DNA of 64,000 bases from Tautonia sociabilis (GCF_003977685.1 NZ_RYZH01000033.1:17803-81802); one strand, 5' to 3'. Counted from the stretch's first letter, positions 9,080 to 21,379 are shown. The notes: generated by a model from the letters alone, not told the origin. Made by a program: numbers and translations.

Positions 9080-12000
9080 TTAGTCGAGGATCAGCTCGTC
9101 CTCCTCATCCTCGTCCCGGAGCTCCGGCTCGGCGGGCCCGCGCCAGTCGTCGTCGGAGACGATGACCTCGGAGACCGGGAGCGTCGGGTCCTGGTCGACG
9201 CGGAGCGTCTGGCGGTAGGTTTCACCGTCGACGTCGAGGATGACGCCGTAGGTCCCGGGAGGGACGGGGGTTCCTCGGGGGGTTCGGCCGGCGGCGAGGC
9301 CGGCGAGGCCCCCCCGGCCTTCGGAACGACGGGTCAGGTCCCAGATGACCCGGTGCAGTCCGGGCCGGCGCGAGGCGCGCAACGACTGCACCGCGTCCCC
9401 GGCCGCGTCAACGATCTTCAGCGAAACCTCGTCCGCCTCCTCGAGGAGGCTGTAATAGATCACCCCACCGCTGACCGGATTGTCGCCATAGAACTTGCGG
9501 TTGGTCCCGCCTCGGCTCGGCTCCCGCTTCCAGCGCACGGCGGGGAGCGGGTCAAATAGGTGAGCGTCGGCCGAGAGGACCTCCTCCGTGAGCTGTTGGA
9601 GCGGAGTCACGTCGAGCACCCACAGGCTCCGGCCGTGTGTGGCGGCCACGATCTCGCCGGCGGTGGGATGGACGGCGACCTCATGAATCGCGACCGTCGG
9701 CAGATGGCCGCCGTCGAGCGTCTGCCACGACGATCCCCGGTCGACCGAGAACCAAAGGGCGAACTCGGTCCCGCAGTAGAGCAGATCCTCGTTCCTCACA
9801 TCCTCCCGGAGGCACCGGGTCGATCCACGGGGCAGGTTGGCCGTGATCGATTCCCAGGTCTGGCCGTAGTCCTCGGTGACGAACAGGTAGGGGTGATCGT
9901 CGTCGTTGCGGTGGCCGTCGACGGCGACGTAGCAGCGGCCCGCCTCGAACCGAGAGGGCTCGATCGTGCTGATCCCCCTCGGCCCGGGAAGGCCGAGCCG
10001 GTCGGTGACGTCAACCCACTGGACACCACCGTCGCGCGTCACCCAGAGCGCGCCGTCGTCCGTACCGACGTAGAGCACTCCCGGATCGACGGGCGACTCT
10101 CCCAGCGCGGTGGCGCTGCCGCGATCAGTACGGGTGATCTCGGGGGAAATCATCGCGAGGTCATCGCCGCGATCGAGCGACTTGAACACGTAATTTCCCG
10201 CCGCATAGTAAATTCTCGAGTTGTGTGCCGAGAGTCGGAACGGCGAGTTCCAGTTCCACCGATAACGGACGCCCTCTTTCCTCGGCGGCCGGATTCCGGC
10301 CCGCTCCCCCGTGCGGAGGTTGATGCGCTGCAAGGCCCCGTACTGGCTGGTGAAGTAAATCTGGTCGGGGTCGTTGGGGTCGACCTGGCACTGGAAGCCG
10401 TCGCCGCCGCCAATGCGGAGCCAGTCCTCGTTCGCCGGCCCCTCGCCGTTGCGGGTGGCCACCGGGCCTCCCCAGGTGCCGTTGTCCTGGAGGCCGCCGT
10501 AGGCGTGATACAGCCGCCGGGTGTCGAGAGCGACGTGGTAGAACTGCCCCAGCGCCAGGTGGTTCAAGTGGTCCCAGTTCTCGCACCGGTCGTAGGAGAC
10601 GTATGTGCCGCCGTCGGTGCCAAGGATGAGGTGCCGGCCGTCCCGGGGGTCGATCCACAAGGCGTGATGGTCGGCATGGACGTCCCGGCTGGCGTCGGCG
10701 GAGAAGGTCTTGCCGCCGTCCCTGGACCGGTACAGGGCGATCCCGAGCACGTACAGGAGCTGATCGTCGTTCGGGTCGACGCGCACCTTGCTGAAATACA
10801 TCGGCCGAGTGTTGAGGCTATTGATGCGAGTCCAGGTCTCGCCGCCGTCGGTCGACTTGTAGACGCCTCCCGTCTGGAAGCCCTCTTCCCCTTGCTCGTC
10901 CTGCTTGTTCTCCTGCTGGCCGCCGAGCGAAGCCCCGAACGGCCGGTCGGGATCACCGCCCTGGCCGCCGCGTTCGGCGAAGGTCAGCTCGAACGTCTTC
11001 TCCTCGTCTCCCCGGCGGGCCTTGAGCGACACCGTGTCCCCCGCCGCCTTCTCTCGGATCACGTCGATGAGGTCTTGATACGTCTGGACCTTCTTGCCGT
11101 CGATCTCCGAGACGATATCCCCCGCCTGGAGGCCCGCCCGGGCCGCGGGGCCCTCGGGGGTGACGAGCGTCAGGCTGGCGCCGGCCTCCGCGTCTTGCCC
11201 CTGAATGCCCATCAGCGCCGGCTTCTTCCCCTCGGGCTCCTTCGGCCCCTCGCCGATCCGCTCCGACTCGACGATGGCGAAGACCACGTCCGGGTCCTTG
11301 CGGTACCAGTCCAGGCCGATCCTCCCCAGCTTGCAGGTCGGCAGACCTTCGGTCAGCCGGGTGAAGCGCTTGCCGCCGTCAGTCGTCTTGTAGATGCCCG
11401 CCTTCTGGCCGAACTTCACGGCCGGATCGCCCACGTCGAACTCGTCTCGTCGGCGCTCGTAGGCAGCCACTAGCAACGTGTCCGGCTCGTTCGGGTGCAT
11501 CACGGCGTCGATGATGCCGGTGTTCTCATCCAGATAGAAGACCTTCTCCCAGGTTTCCCCGCCGTTGGTCGTCTTGTACAGCCCTCGCTCCTGGTTCGGG
11601 CCGTAGAGCCGGCCCAGGGCGCCAACGTAGACGATGTTCGGGTCGGTCGGATGGATCAACACCTTGCCGATCTGGTAGGTCTCTTTCAGCCCCATGTTCG
11701 TCCAGGTCTTGCCGCCGTCGGTCGACTTGTAGACCCCGTCGCCGTAGGAGACCGAGTTCCTCGGGTTCTGCTCCCCGGTGCCGACCCAGACGATGTTCGG
11801 ATCGGACTTCGCCACGGCGACATCACCGATCGAGACCGTCGCCTCGCGGTCGAACTGGTGCTCGAAGCTAATACCGTTGTTCGTCGTCTTCAGCAGGCCG
11901 CCGGAGGCGGTGGCGACCCAGAAGGTGCTCGGGTCGTCCTCGACCACGGCCAGCGCAACGATCCGGCCCCCCATCGCCGCCGGGCCAATCTCCCGCCATT

Positions 12001-12283
12001 CCAGCGCCTCGACCCACTTCGGGTCGACCTTCGGCCTGGCCGGATTGATTTCGGTCTCGGCCTCCTTCGAGGCCGCCGCCTTAAGCTCCTCAAGCTGCCT
12101 CGACAGCGACTCGATCTGCGCCTGGATCTCCTCGATCTTCTTCGCCGACTCCTCGCTTTGCCTCGCCTGAACCGGCATCGGCATCGAGGCAAGCGCGAGG
12201 ATCGCCAGGCTCAAGGACGCCCGCCGCCCTGACCATCGCAGGCGCCGGGACCAAGTCAATTCCATCATGATTGCAATTTCCAT
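9080..12283 (-). CDS. Secreted BNR/VPS10-type propeller protein with an internal PDZ domain
   Basis: A 1067-residue secreted protein. The signal peptide ends at about PVQA (residue 40), then a short coiled coil (KIEEIQAQIESLSRQLEEL). A large propeller follows with many BNR/Asp-box repeats (KSTDGGKTWT, KTTNGGETWE, KTTDGGKRFT, KSTDGGETWT, RSRDGGKTF), as in VPS10/sortilin-like proteins and xyloglucan-active GH74 enzymes. A PDZ domain is inserted between repeats at about 358-440 (EGPAARAGLQAGDIVSEIDGK). The C-terminus is a beta-domain of the kind following sortilin repeats. Starts at 12283 or 12268 (MMELTW) are possible; neither has a strong ribosome-binding site. A hydrolase activity is not supported by any residue I can identify. 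Confidence 0.85.
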   Translation of the reverse strand: MEIAIMMELTWSRRLRWSGRRASLSLAILALASMPMPVQARQSEESAKKIEEIQAQIESLSRQLEELKAAASKEAETEINPARPKVDPKWVEALEWREIGPAAMGGRIVALAVVEDDPSTFWVATASGGLLKTTNNGISFEHQFDREATVSIGDVAVAKSDPNIVWVGTGEQNPRNSVSYGDGVYKSTDGGKTWTNMGLKETYQIGKVLIHPTDPNIVYVGALGRLYGPNQERGLYKTTNGGETWEKVFYLDENTGIIDAVMHPNEPDTLLVAAYERRRDEFDVGDPAVKFGQKAGIYKTTDGGKRFTRLTEGLPTCKLGRIGLDWYRKDPDVVFAIVESERIGEGPKEPEGKKPALMGIQGQDAEAGASLTLVTPEGPAARAGLQAGDIVSEIDGKKVQTYQDLIDVIREKAAGDTVSLKARRGDEEKTFELTFAERGGQGGDPDRPFGASLGGQQENKQDEQGEEGFQTGGVYKSTDGGETWTRINSLNTRPMYFSKVRVDPNDDQLLYVLGIALYRSRDGGKTFSADASRDVHADHHALWIDPRDGRHLILGTDGGTYVSYDRCENWDHLNHLALGQFYHVALDTRRLYHAYGGLQDNGTWGGPVATRNGEGPANEDWLRIGGGDGFQCQVDPNDPDQIYFTSQYGALQRINLRTGERAGIRPPRKEGVRYRWNWNSPFRLSAHNSRIYYAAGNYVFKSLDRGDDLAMISPEITRTDRGSATALGESPVDPGVLYVGTDDGALWVTRDGGVQWVDVTDRLGLPGPRGISTIEPSRFEAGRCYVAVDGHRNDDDHPYLFVTEDYGQTWESITANLPRGSTRCLREDVRNEDLLYCGTEFALWFSVDRGSSWQTLDGGHLPTVAIHEVAVHPTAGEIVAATHGRSLWVLDVTPLQQLTEEVLSADAHLFDPLPAVRWKREPSRGGTNRKFYGDNPVSGGVIYYSLLEEADEVSLKIVDAAGDAVQSLRASRRPGLHRVIWDLTRRSEGRGGLAGLAAGRTPRGTPVPPGTYGVILDVDGETYRQTLRVDQDPTLPVSEVIVSDDDWRGPAEPELRDEDEEDELILD

Positions 12284-12466
12284 GAGAACGGAAACCGACG
12301 CGGGCGGGGCGAACCGAACCGCGCAGCCACCCAGACTTCCCCATCTTACTTGAGCGTTCGACCGAGAGAACCTGGCCCAAGGGAATTCGTCGGAGGATTC
12401 GGCACCGTGGTTCGGGGCCGCATCCCGGCTGGGAGGACGGCTGGTGATCCGATATCATGGATCAGC

Positions 12467-13123
12467 ATGAGCGATCTTCCTGAGGACCCGAGGCGTTCGA
12501 TGACCCCCGCCGAAGAATTGGCCAACGCGCTGAGCCACGGGCTCGGCCTGGTGGCGGCGCTGGTCATCTCCCCGTTCCTGGTTTCTGGGGGCTGGGAGGT
12601 CGGCGGCGCGACCGGGGCTCTGGCGGCGCTCGTCTTTTGCACCGCGATGATTTTGGTCTACCTCTTCTCGACGGTCCATCACGCCTGGCCGGACGGGCTC
12701 CGCAAGCAACGGCTGGAGGTGCTGGACCGGGCCGCGATCTTCCTGCTGATCGCTGGCACTTATACGCCGTTCACGCTAGGAGTGCTCCGAGGCGTGTGGG
12801 GTTGGCTCCTGTTCGGGGCGGTCTGGAGCCTGGCTGTGGTGGGCGTCGTGCGGACGATTCTCGGAGGGGTCGACCGGCCCTACCGGGGGACGAAGCTCTA
12901 CCTTGCGATGGGATGGCTGGTCTTGCTGGTGATTGGCCCCGTCAGGGAGCGAATGCACCCGACCGGGCTCTCTCTGATCGTGGCCGGTGGGGCGGCCTAT
13001 ACGGTAGGGGTCGCGTTCTACGTCGCCCGAAGGTTGAAGTTCAATCACTTGATCTGGCATCTGTTCGTGCTCATGGGGTCGGCCTTCCACGTCTTGGCCG
13101 CCCTGTGGTACTCGGCCGTCTGA
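12467..13123 (+). CDS. Hemolysin III / PAQR-type seven-helix membrane protein
   Basis: The 218-residue protein has seven hydrophobic segments and the family signature: ELANALSHGLGL near the N-terminus, STVHH at 68-72, an Asp in VLDRAAIFLLIAGTYTPF, and HLIWHLFVLMGSAFH at the end. These His and Asp residues bind zinc in the CREST superfamily (HlyIII, PAQR receptors, ceramidases). The real substrate of bacterial HlyIII proteins is uncertain; a role in lipid or metal homeostasis is plausible. ATG 12467 has no clear ribosome-binding site, whereas ATG 12500 has GAGG six bases upstream, so the shorter form starting MTPAEEL is possible. The metal-ATPase/SPFH locus follows on the same strand. Confidence 0.88.
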   Translation: MSDLPEDPRRSMTPAEELANALSHGLGLVAALVISPFLVSGGWEVGGATGALAALVFCTAMILVYLFSTVHHAWPDGLRKQRLEVLDRAAIFLLIAGTYTPFTLGVLRGVWGWLLFGAVWSLAVVGVVRTILGGVDRPYRGTKLYLAMGWLVLLVIGPVRERMHPTGLSLIVAGGAAYTVGVAFYVARRLKFNHLIWHLFVLMGSAFHVLAALWYSAV

Positions 13124-13158
13124 CGGCGAGCGTCGTCAGTCGCTTGACGCGGCCCCCG

Positions 13159-13198
13159 GCCTCGGGGAACCTGAGGGCATCGCTCCCGGCCCCGAGGC
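13159..13198 (+). terminator. Stem-loop between the HlyIII gene and the ATPase-SPFH gene
   Basis: A perfect 9-bp inverted repeat (GCCTCGGGG at 13159-13167, CCCCGAGGC at 13190-13198) with a 22-base loop lies 36 bases after the HlyIII stop and 20 bases before the next start. It could end HlyIII transcription or control read-through into the ATPase gene. No T-run. Confidence 0.35.
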
Positions 13199-13217
13199 GC
13201 CCCGAGGCCCGTCCCCT

Positions 13218-16361
<3,144 letters not shown>

Positions 16362-16422
16362 TCATTCATATGACTTCAACAGCGTTCACCAATCACGAAC
16401 GCCCGCTGCTGGGAGCTCGGGG

Positions 16423-17415
16423 ATGACCCGCACCGCGATCCGTTCCGTCCTCGTCGGGACCGCCCTGGCGGCCCTCCTCGCGGCCTTCCGGACTCTCGTC
16501 GTCGTCGACCAGGCCGAGGTCGCCTATGTCACCGAGTTCGGGAGGCCCGTCCGGCTGATCGAACGGCCCGGCCTCACCTTCAAGTGGCCGCACCAGAGCA
16601 CTCGACGCTTCGACAAGCGCCTCCAGGTCGATTCCCCTCCCCCCCGCGAAATGCTCACGCAGGACAAGAAGAACCTTCAAGTCGCCTGGTCGATCGCCTG
16701 GAAGATCGCCGACGTCGACACGTTCCTCGCCTCCGTCCGGACGATGCCCGATGCCTCCGCTCGCCTGGAGGACCTCGCCGCCTCGGTCCTTGCCGCCGAG
16801 CTCGGCGGCCGAGATCTTTCGGGGCTCGTCGCCGTGGGAGAATCCTCAGCGCTGGAAGCGCTCGCCGATGATGCCCGCCGCCGAATCGACGACCAGGCGG
16901 AGTCGGAATACGGGGTCGAGGTCGTCGACGTCCAGTTGCGCCGGCTGAACTACCCGGTCGAGGTCCGCGAAGCCGTATTCGAGCAGATCCGGGCCGAGCG
17001 CCGTCGCGTCGCCGCCGCCACTCGGGCCGAGGGCGAGAGCCAGGCCCGCCAGATTCGATCCGCCGCCGACCTGGAACGTTCCAGGATGCTCGCCGAGGCC
17101 GAGGCCGACGCCGCTCGCCTCATCGGCGAGGGAGAGGCCGCCGCCACCCGCATCGCCAATGAGGCCCACGCCGCCGACCCCGACTTCTACCGCTTCCTCA
17201 AAACACTTGACGCCTACCGAGCCGCGATCGACGACCGGACGACCCTCGTCCTCTCGGCCGACAGTCCCTTCCTCAAGCTCCTGACCGAAGGGATCCCCGA
17301 ACCTCCCGAGCCGCCGAGCGGCCCCGGCATCGCCGCCGAGGCCCCCCCGGCGCCGGCAACCGCGCCGGCCTCCGATCGGGACGAGCACGGGGCGACCGGC
17401 GAAGGGGAAGACTGA
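16423..17415 (+). CDS. HflC-like SPFH membrane protein
   Basis: The 330-residue protein has one N-terminal membrane helix (about 8-28), then an SPFH domain (VVVDQAEVAYVTEFGRPVRLIERPGLTFKWP) and the long helix and tail typical of HflC: VREAVFEQIRAERRRVAAATRAEGESQA, followed by GEGEAAATRIANEAHAADPDFYRFLKTLDAY. HflC with HflK forms a ring that confines the membrane protease FtsH. A Pro/Ala-rich tail ends the protein. GGGAG lies seven bases before ATG 16423. The gene begins 61 bases after the ATPase-SPFH fusion and overlaps the next SPFH gene, so the three are very likely co-transcribed. Confidence 0.88.
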   Translation: MTRTAIRSVLVGTALAALLAAFRTLVVVDQAEVAYVTEFGRPVRLIERPGLTFKWPHQSTRRFDKRLQVDSPPPREMLTQDKKNLQVAWSIAWKIADVDTFLASVRTMPDASARLEDLAASVLAAELGGRDLSGLVAVGESSALEALADDARRRIDDQAESEYGVEVVDVQLRRLNYPVEVREAVFEQIRAERRRVAAATRAEGESQARQIRSAADLERSRMLAEAEADAARLIGEGEAAATRIANEAHAADPDFYRFLKTLDAYRAAIDDRTTLVLSADSPFLKLLTEGIPEPPEPPSGPGIAAEAPPAPATAPASDRDEHGATGEGED

Positions 17416-18350
17416 TGCGTCGCAGAGTGCTCGGAAGCATCGTCGTCGCCCTGTCCGCGTTTGCGGTGAGCGGGGTGCGGGTGATCCGGCAGGACGAGGT
17501 CGGTGTCGTCCGCCGCTTCGGCGCCGTCCGTCCCGAGCTGTGGGGCCCCGGCCTGCACTGGGGGTTGCCCTGGGGGATGGACCGCGTCGACCGGCTCCAA
17601 CCGGGCAAGACCCGATCCCTCACCATCGGGGACGATGGCCAGACCGCCGCCCCGCTCTCCCGACGGCCCGACCCCGAGGCCGACGACGTGCTCACCGGGG
17701 ACCTGAACCTCGTCACGGCCCAGGTCACCTTGCAGTACCGCGTTTCGGACCCCACCCGCTTCCTCTTCGCCTCGACCTCCATCGAGGACGCCCTCTCCCG
17801 GGCCACCGAGGCCGCGTTGACCCGGGCCGTGGCCTCCCGGCGAGTCGACGACGTGCTCACGACCGGCCGCGCCGAGGTGGCCGACGCGATGGCCGCCCTG
17901 ATCCAGTCGACCGCCGACCGCCAGGGGCTCGGTGTCTCCATCCGAGCCGTCCGGCTCGGCCGCGTCGCGCCCCCGGTCCCTGTGGCCGACGCCTTCGCCG
18001 ACGCCGCCCGAGCCCGCAGCGACCGTCGCCAGGCCGTCTCCGAGGCCGAGGCCTACCGCGATCGCACCCTCGCCGACGCCCGAGGCCGTTCCCGGGAGAT
18101 CGCCGACGCCGCCTCCGCCGCCCACGACCGCGCCGTCCAGCTCGCCCGCGGCGAGGCCGACCGCTTCTCCTCCGTCCTGACCGAGGCCGCCCGCTCCCCT
18201 GACGCCTCCCGTCGACGCCTCTACCTGGAGGCCATCGCCGAGCTGCTCCCTCGCGTTGATCGCACCGTCGTCGTCGACCCCGGTGAGGCTGTGGACCTCG
18301 GCCTCTTCGCTGGCGGACGCGGGCCGGCCGAGAGCAACGCCAAGCCCTGA
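17415..18350 (+). CDS. HflK-like SPFH membrane protein
   Basis: A 311-residue protein with an N-terminal helix (about 5-24), SPFH core (VIRQDEVGVVRRFGAV, GPGLHWGLPWGMDRV, GDLNLVTAQVTLQYRVSDP) and a C-terminal helical region rich in Ala, Arg and Glu with EAEAYRDRTLADARGRSREI. The GDLNLV-x-x-V-x-YRV segment is characteristic of HflK. Its ATG overlaps the stop of the HflC-like gene (TGATG at 17413-17417), so translation is coupled. With the SPFH domain of the ATPase fusion this makes three SPFH domains in one locus. No ftsH is seen nearby. Confidence 0.87.
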   Translation: MRRRVLGSIVVALSAFAVSGVRVIRQDEVGVVRRFGAVRPELWGPGLHWGLPWGMDRVDRLQPGKTRSLTIGDDGQTAAPLSRRPDPEADDVLTGDLNLVTAQVTLQYRVSDPTRFLFASTSIEDALSRATEAALTRAVASRRVDDVLTTGRAEVADAMAALIQSTADRQGLGVSIRAVRLGRVAPPVPVADAFADAARARSDRRQAVSEAEAYRDRTLADARGRSREIADAASAAHDRAVQLARGEADRFSSVLTEAARSPDASRRRLYLEAIAELLPRVDRTVVVDPGEAVDLGLFAGGRGPAESNAKP

Positions 18351-18353
18351 GAG

Positions 18354-18383
18354 CCTCCTCCCGCTCGATCATCCGGGAGGGGG
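18354..18383. terminator. Bidirectional hairpin terminator between the SPFH locus and proA
   Basis: A 10-bp stem with one G-T pair (18354-18363 with 18374-18383) and a 10-base loop sits four bases after the HflK-like stop, and 40 bases from the convergent proA stop. GC-rich with no long T-run; placement supports termination for both directions. Confidence 0.45.
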
Positions 18384-18422
18384 CAGCCTCTCTCATCCGC
18401 AACGATTTCCGGCGAGCCTGTT

Positions 18423-19700
18423 TCAGCCCCGGATGTGACCGTCGCCGAAGACGATCCACTTGCTCGTCGTCAGCTCTCGGAGCCCGCACGGTCCCCGGGC
18501 GTGGAATTTGTCGGTGCTGATGCCGATCTCCGCCCCCAGGCCAAGCTGCCCGCCGTCGTGGAATCGGGTGCTGGCGTTCACCAGCACGGCAGAGCTGTCC
18601 ACCTCGGCGACGAACCGCCGAGCGGCGGCCAGGTCGCTGGTGACGATCGCCTCGGTGTGCCCCGAGCCGTGCCGGGCGATGTGCTCGATCGCCGCGTCCA
18701 GATCGTCGACCACGGCGACGGCCAGGATCAGGTCGAGGTACTCCGTGTCCCAGTCCGCTGCGGTCGCCGCCTTCATCGCGGGAACGATGGCACGGCTCGC
18801 CGCGTCTCCGCGCAGCTCCACACCCACGTCGGTCAGCTCCCGGGCGACCTCCGGCAGGAATCTCGGAGCGATCGCCCGGTGGACAAGCAGCGTCTCGGCG
18901 GCGTTGCAGACGCCGGGCCGCTGGGCCTTGGCGTTGACAACGATGGCGGACGCCATCGTCACGTCGGCCGACGCATCGACGTACACGTGGCAATTCCCCT
19001 GGTAATGCTTCAGCACAGGCATCTTCGCCTCGGCCACCACCCGGCGGATCAGGCTTTCGCCACCCCGGGGGATCGCCAGGTCGATGCACTCCGGCATGCC
19101 GAGCAGCAGTCCGACCGCCTCGCGGTCGGCCATGCCGACGTACTGCACCGCGTCCCGGGGAAGGCCGGCCGCGTCGAGCTGGTCGGCCAGGATCGCATGC
19201 AAGGCCAGGTTCGTGTGCCGGGCCTCCTTGCCTCCCCGGAGGATCGCGGCGTTCCCGCTCTTGACGCACAGAGAGGCGGCGTCGGCGGTCACGTTCGGGC
19301 GGCTCTCATACATCATGAAGATGACGCCCAGCGGGACTCGGATCCTGGACACCTCCAGCCCGTTCGGCCTGCGATACGCCTCGATCACCTCGCCCACCGG
19401 GTCGGGCAGCGCCGCCACCTCCTCCAGGCTCGCGGCGATCTGGCCGATCCGCTTCACGTCCAGCCGCAGGCGATCGACCGCCGCGGCATTCAGGCCGAAC
19501 CCTGGCGCGGCCTCGACGTCCCTCGCGTTGGCCTCAAGGATCGCATCGGCCCCGGCGCGGATCGCCTCGGCCGCTCCCCGCAGCCATCGGTCCTTCGCCG
19601 CTCCCGACGCCGAGGCTAGGGACCGGGACGCGAGCTTCGCCCTCCTGGCGAGTGTGCGGCACTGTTCCACCAACGAATCCGAGGCAGCCTGCACGTTCAT
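18423..19700 (-). CDS. proA: Gamma-glutamyl phosphate reductase ProA
   Basis: ProA reduces gamma-glutamyl phosphate to glutamate-5-semialdehyde with NADPH, the second step of proline synthesis in the cytoplasm. The 425-residue protein has the aldehyde-dehydrogenase fold with VPLGVIFMMYESRPNVTADAA, KSGNAAILRGGKEA, and the catalytic Cys265 in QRPGVCNAAET. The C-terminus TRFHDGGQLGLGAEIGISTDKFHARGP is the ProA signature. Full length. It is the last gene of the long minus-strand housekeeping run, 27 bases after folP. No proB is in the window. Confidence 0.95.
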   Translation of the reverse strand: MNVQAASDSLVEQCRTLARRAKLASRSLASASGAAKDRWLRGAAEAIRAGADAILEANARDVEAAPGFGLNAAAVDRLRLDVKRIGQIAASLEEVAALPDPVGEVIEAYRRPNGLEVSRIRVPLGVIFMMYESRPNVTADAASLCVKSGNAAILRGGKEARHTNLALHAILADQLDAAGLPRDAVQYVGMADREAVGLLLGMPECIDLAIPRGGESLIRRVVAEAKMPVLKHYQGNCHVYVDASADVTMASAIVVNAKAQRPGVCNAAETLLVHRAIAPRFLPEVARELTDVGVELRGDAASRAIVPAMKAATAADWDTEYLDLILAVAVVDDLDAAIEHIARHGSGHTEAIVTSDLAAARRFVAEVDSSAVLVNASTRFHDGGQLGLGAEIGISTDKFHARGPCGLRELTTSKWIVFGDGHIRG

Positions 19701-19727
19701 CGTTCGAATTCCAGCTGGAGAGAATGC

Positions 19728-20612
19728 TCAATCGTGATGCTTGATCGCCGACCAGACCTTCACCGCGTCGGCCATCGCGGCCACATCGTGGACCCGGACG
19801 ATGTCCGCCCCGGCCTCGATCGCCAGCAGCGAAGACGCCACGGACGCCGCGGCCCGGTCGCCCACGCCCCGGCCGGTCAGGTCGCCGAGGAACCGCTTGC
19901 GCGAGGTCCCGACCAGGATCGAGCAGCCGATCCCCTCGAGGCGGCCGAGCCGGCGGAGCAGCTCCCAGTTGTGGTCGGCCGTCTTGCCAAAGCCGATCCC
20001 CGGATCGACCGCGATCCGAGACCGCTCGATCCCGGACGCCTCGGCGCGCTCGACGAGGCGGGCGAGTTCGTCGTAGACCTCCGTGACCACGTCGGCATAC
20101 GTCGGGTTGCGCTGCATCGTCTTCGGGGAGCCCTTCATGTGCATGAGCACGACCGCCGCCCCCGACTCGGCCACGATTTTCGGCATCCGGTCGTCGCCCG
20201 AGAGCCCCCGGATGTCGTTGATCACCGAGGCTCCGGCGCGGAGGGCCCGCTCGGCCACCTCGGGCTTGGTCGTGTCGATCGACAGCGGCACACCGATTCG
20301 GCCGGCCAGCGCCTCGACCACCGGAAGAACGCGCCGAATCTCCTCCTCCAGCGGTACCGGATCGGCCCCCGGTCGGCTGGACTCGCCCCCCAGGTCGAGC
20401 AGGTCGGCACCGTCCGCCACGAGCTGTTCGGCCCGGGAGACGGCGGCATCCAGATCCGGCGCGAGGCCGCCGTCGGAGAAGCTGTCCGGCGTCAGATTGA
20501 GGATGCCCATGACCGCCGGCCGCTGGACGATCCGGCCGGGCAGGTGCCAGTCGGCCAGGCCGATCAGGGAGCCGAGCAGCAGGAATACGAGCAGCAGGCC
20601 GATCGCCGTCAC
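19728..20612 (-). CDS. folP: Dihydropteroate synthase with an unusual hydrophobic N-terminus
   Basis: DHPS joins pterin diphosphate and p-aminobenzoate in folate synthesis. The core is intact: VMGILNLTPDSFSDGG, LDLGGESSRPGA, SIDTTKPEVAERAL, INDIRGL, VVLMHMKGSP, DPGIGFGKT, VGTSRKRFLGDLTGR and VRVHDV. Before the usual start (WHLPGR) the frame carries about 20 residues, AIGLLLVFLLLGSLIGLA, which look like a signal anchor. The only start codon before that core is GTG 20612, preceded by a weak GACGGGA, so the extension is probably translated. DHPS is normally cytoplasmic. It sits between the LptE-like gene and proA. Confidence 0.9.
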   Translation of the reverse strand: MTAIGLLLVFLLLGSLIGLADWHLPGRIVQRPAVMGILNLTPDSFSDGGLAPDLDAAVSRAEQLVADGADLLDLGGESSRPGADPVPLEEEIRRVLPVVEALAGRIGVPLSIDTTKPEVAERALRAGASVINDIRGLSGDDRMPKIVAESGAAVVLMHMKGSPKTMQRNPTYADVVTEVYDELARLVERAEASGIERSRIAVDPGIGFGKTADHNWELLRRLGRLEGIGCSILVGTSRKRFLGDLTGRGVGDRAAASVASSLLAIEAGADIVRVHDVAAMADAVKVWSAIKHHD

Positions 20613-20697
20613 GTTCCCGTCTTTCGATCGCTCGATCGCCCGGGCGCCGGCGCCCCCCGACCGGTGGCTCGGCCGAGCATGGAGCGATCCGGAGGGC

Positions 20698-21240
20698 TCA
20701 CCAGGGCTCTTCCATCATGTTAACGATATCGACCGCCGCTCGGCGAATCGCTTCCTGGTAGGCGAGGAAGGCCGTCTCTCCCGGCTCGGGGAAGAAGGGG
20801 ACCGACTGCGAGAAGCGGACCACGGGCGGGTCCTTCTCCGGGTCGCCACCATCCCGGACGTCCTCCCACGAAACCTCGACCGTCATGTCGGCGAAGATTT
20901 GCCGGGGCAGGTTGTTCGGGTTGACCACGGTGGTGTACTTGGTTGTGAACAGGACGGTGCCGGAGAGAATCGTGTCGGCCTCCTCCCGCGAGTCGACCAC
21001 CTTGTAGGGCGTCCGCCGCTCGATCTCCTTGATGACCGCTTCGGTCAACATCAGGTTCACGTCCTCCCGGAAGGAGAACGAGCGGAAGACCGGGACGTAG
21101 ACCGTCCGGATCGACTCGTCGAAGGGAGCCCGCAGCGAGTAGCCGCATCCGGCACCCGAGGCGGCGGCGAGGCAGGCGATCGCGACGATCAGGACCGGAC
21201 GCCTCGCGAGGGTGCCGGGGCCGGATTCGGGTCGAGCCAT
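20698..21240 (-). CDS. LptE-like outer-membrane lipoprotein
   Basis: The 180-residue protein has a signal peptide with lipobox SGAGC at about 32-36, followed at once by GYSLRAPFDESIRTVYVPVFRSFSFREDVNLMLTEAV split over two strands and a helix, the hallmark of the LptE/RlpB lipoprotein family, which plugs LptD during lipopolysaccharide insertion. Later strands read LSGTVLFTTKYTTV and VEVSWEDVRDG. AGGAGG precedes ATG 21240. It follows the BamD-like lipoprotein gene by 139 bases. Whether this organism makes LPS cannot be told; planctomycetes do carry Lpt homologs. Confidence 0.8.
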   Translation of the reverse strand: MARPESGPGTLARRPVLIVAIACLAAASGAGCGYSLRAPFDESIRTVYVPVFRSFSFREDVNLMLTEAVIKEIERRTPYKVVDSREEADTILSGTVLFTTKYTTVVNPNNLPRQIFADMTVEVSWEDVRDGGDPEKDPPVVRFSQSVPFFPEPGETAFLAYQEAIRRAAVDIVNMMEEPW

Positions 21241-21379
21241 CGGGGGCCTCCTGTGCCGGCCGTTGGCCGGGAGCCTGTTGGGCTCGCGTCCCCCCTCTCC
21301 TCCGAGGGGCTGCGACGCGAGGGTCATGGCTCATCCAACATCAGCCATCTCGTATCCGACTGCGATCATGCGGTCGGGC

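Noticed and set aside
9560..11473. 637-codon plus-strand frame opposite the BNR/VPS10 gene
   Set aside because: Antisense frame of a GC-rich gene; composition is Val/Arg/Gly-rich with no motif, while the minus strand has clear repeats and a signal peptide.
12453..12458. TATCAT as a -10 box giving a nearly leaderless HlyIII transcript
   Set aside because: No acceptable -35 at 16-19 bases; too weak to list as a promoter.
16362..16422. Promoter between the ATPase-SPFH and HflC-like genes (A/T-rich ATCATTCATATGACTTC)
   Set aside because: No matching -35/-10 pair; operon read-through is simpler.
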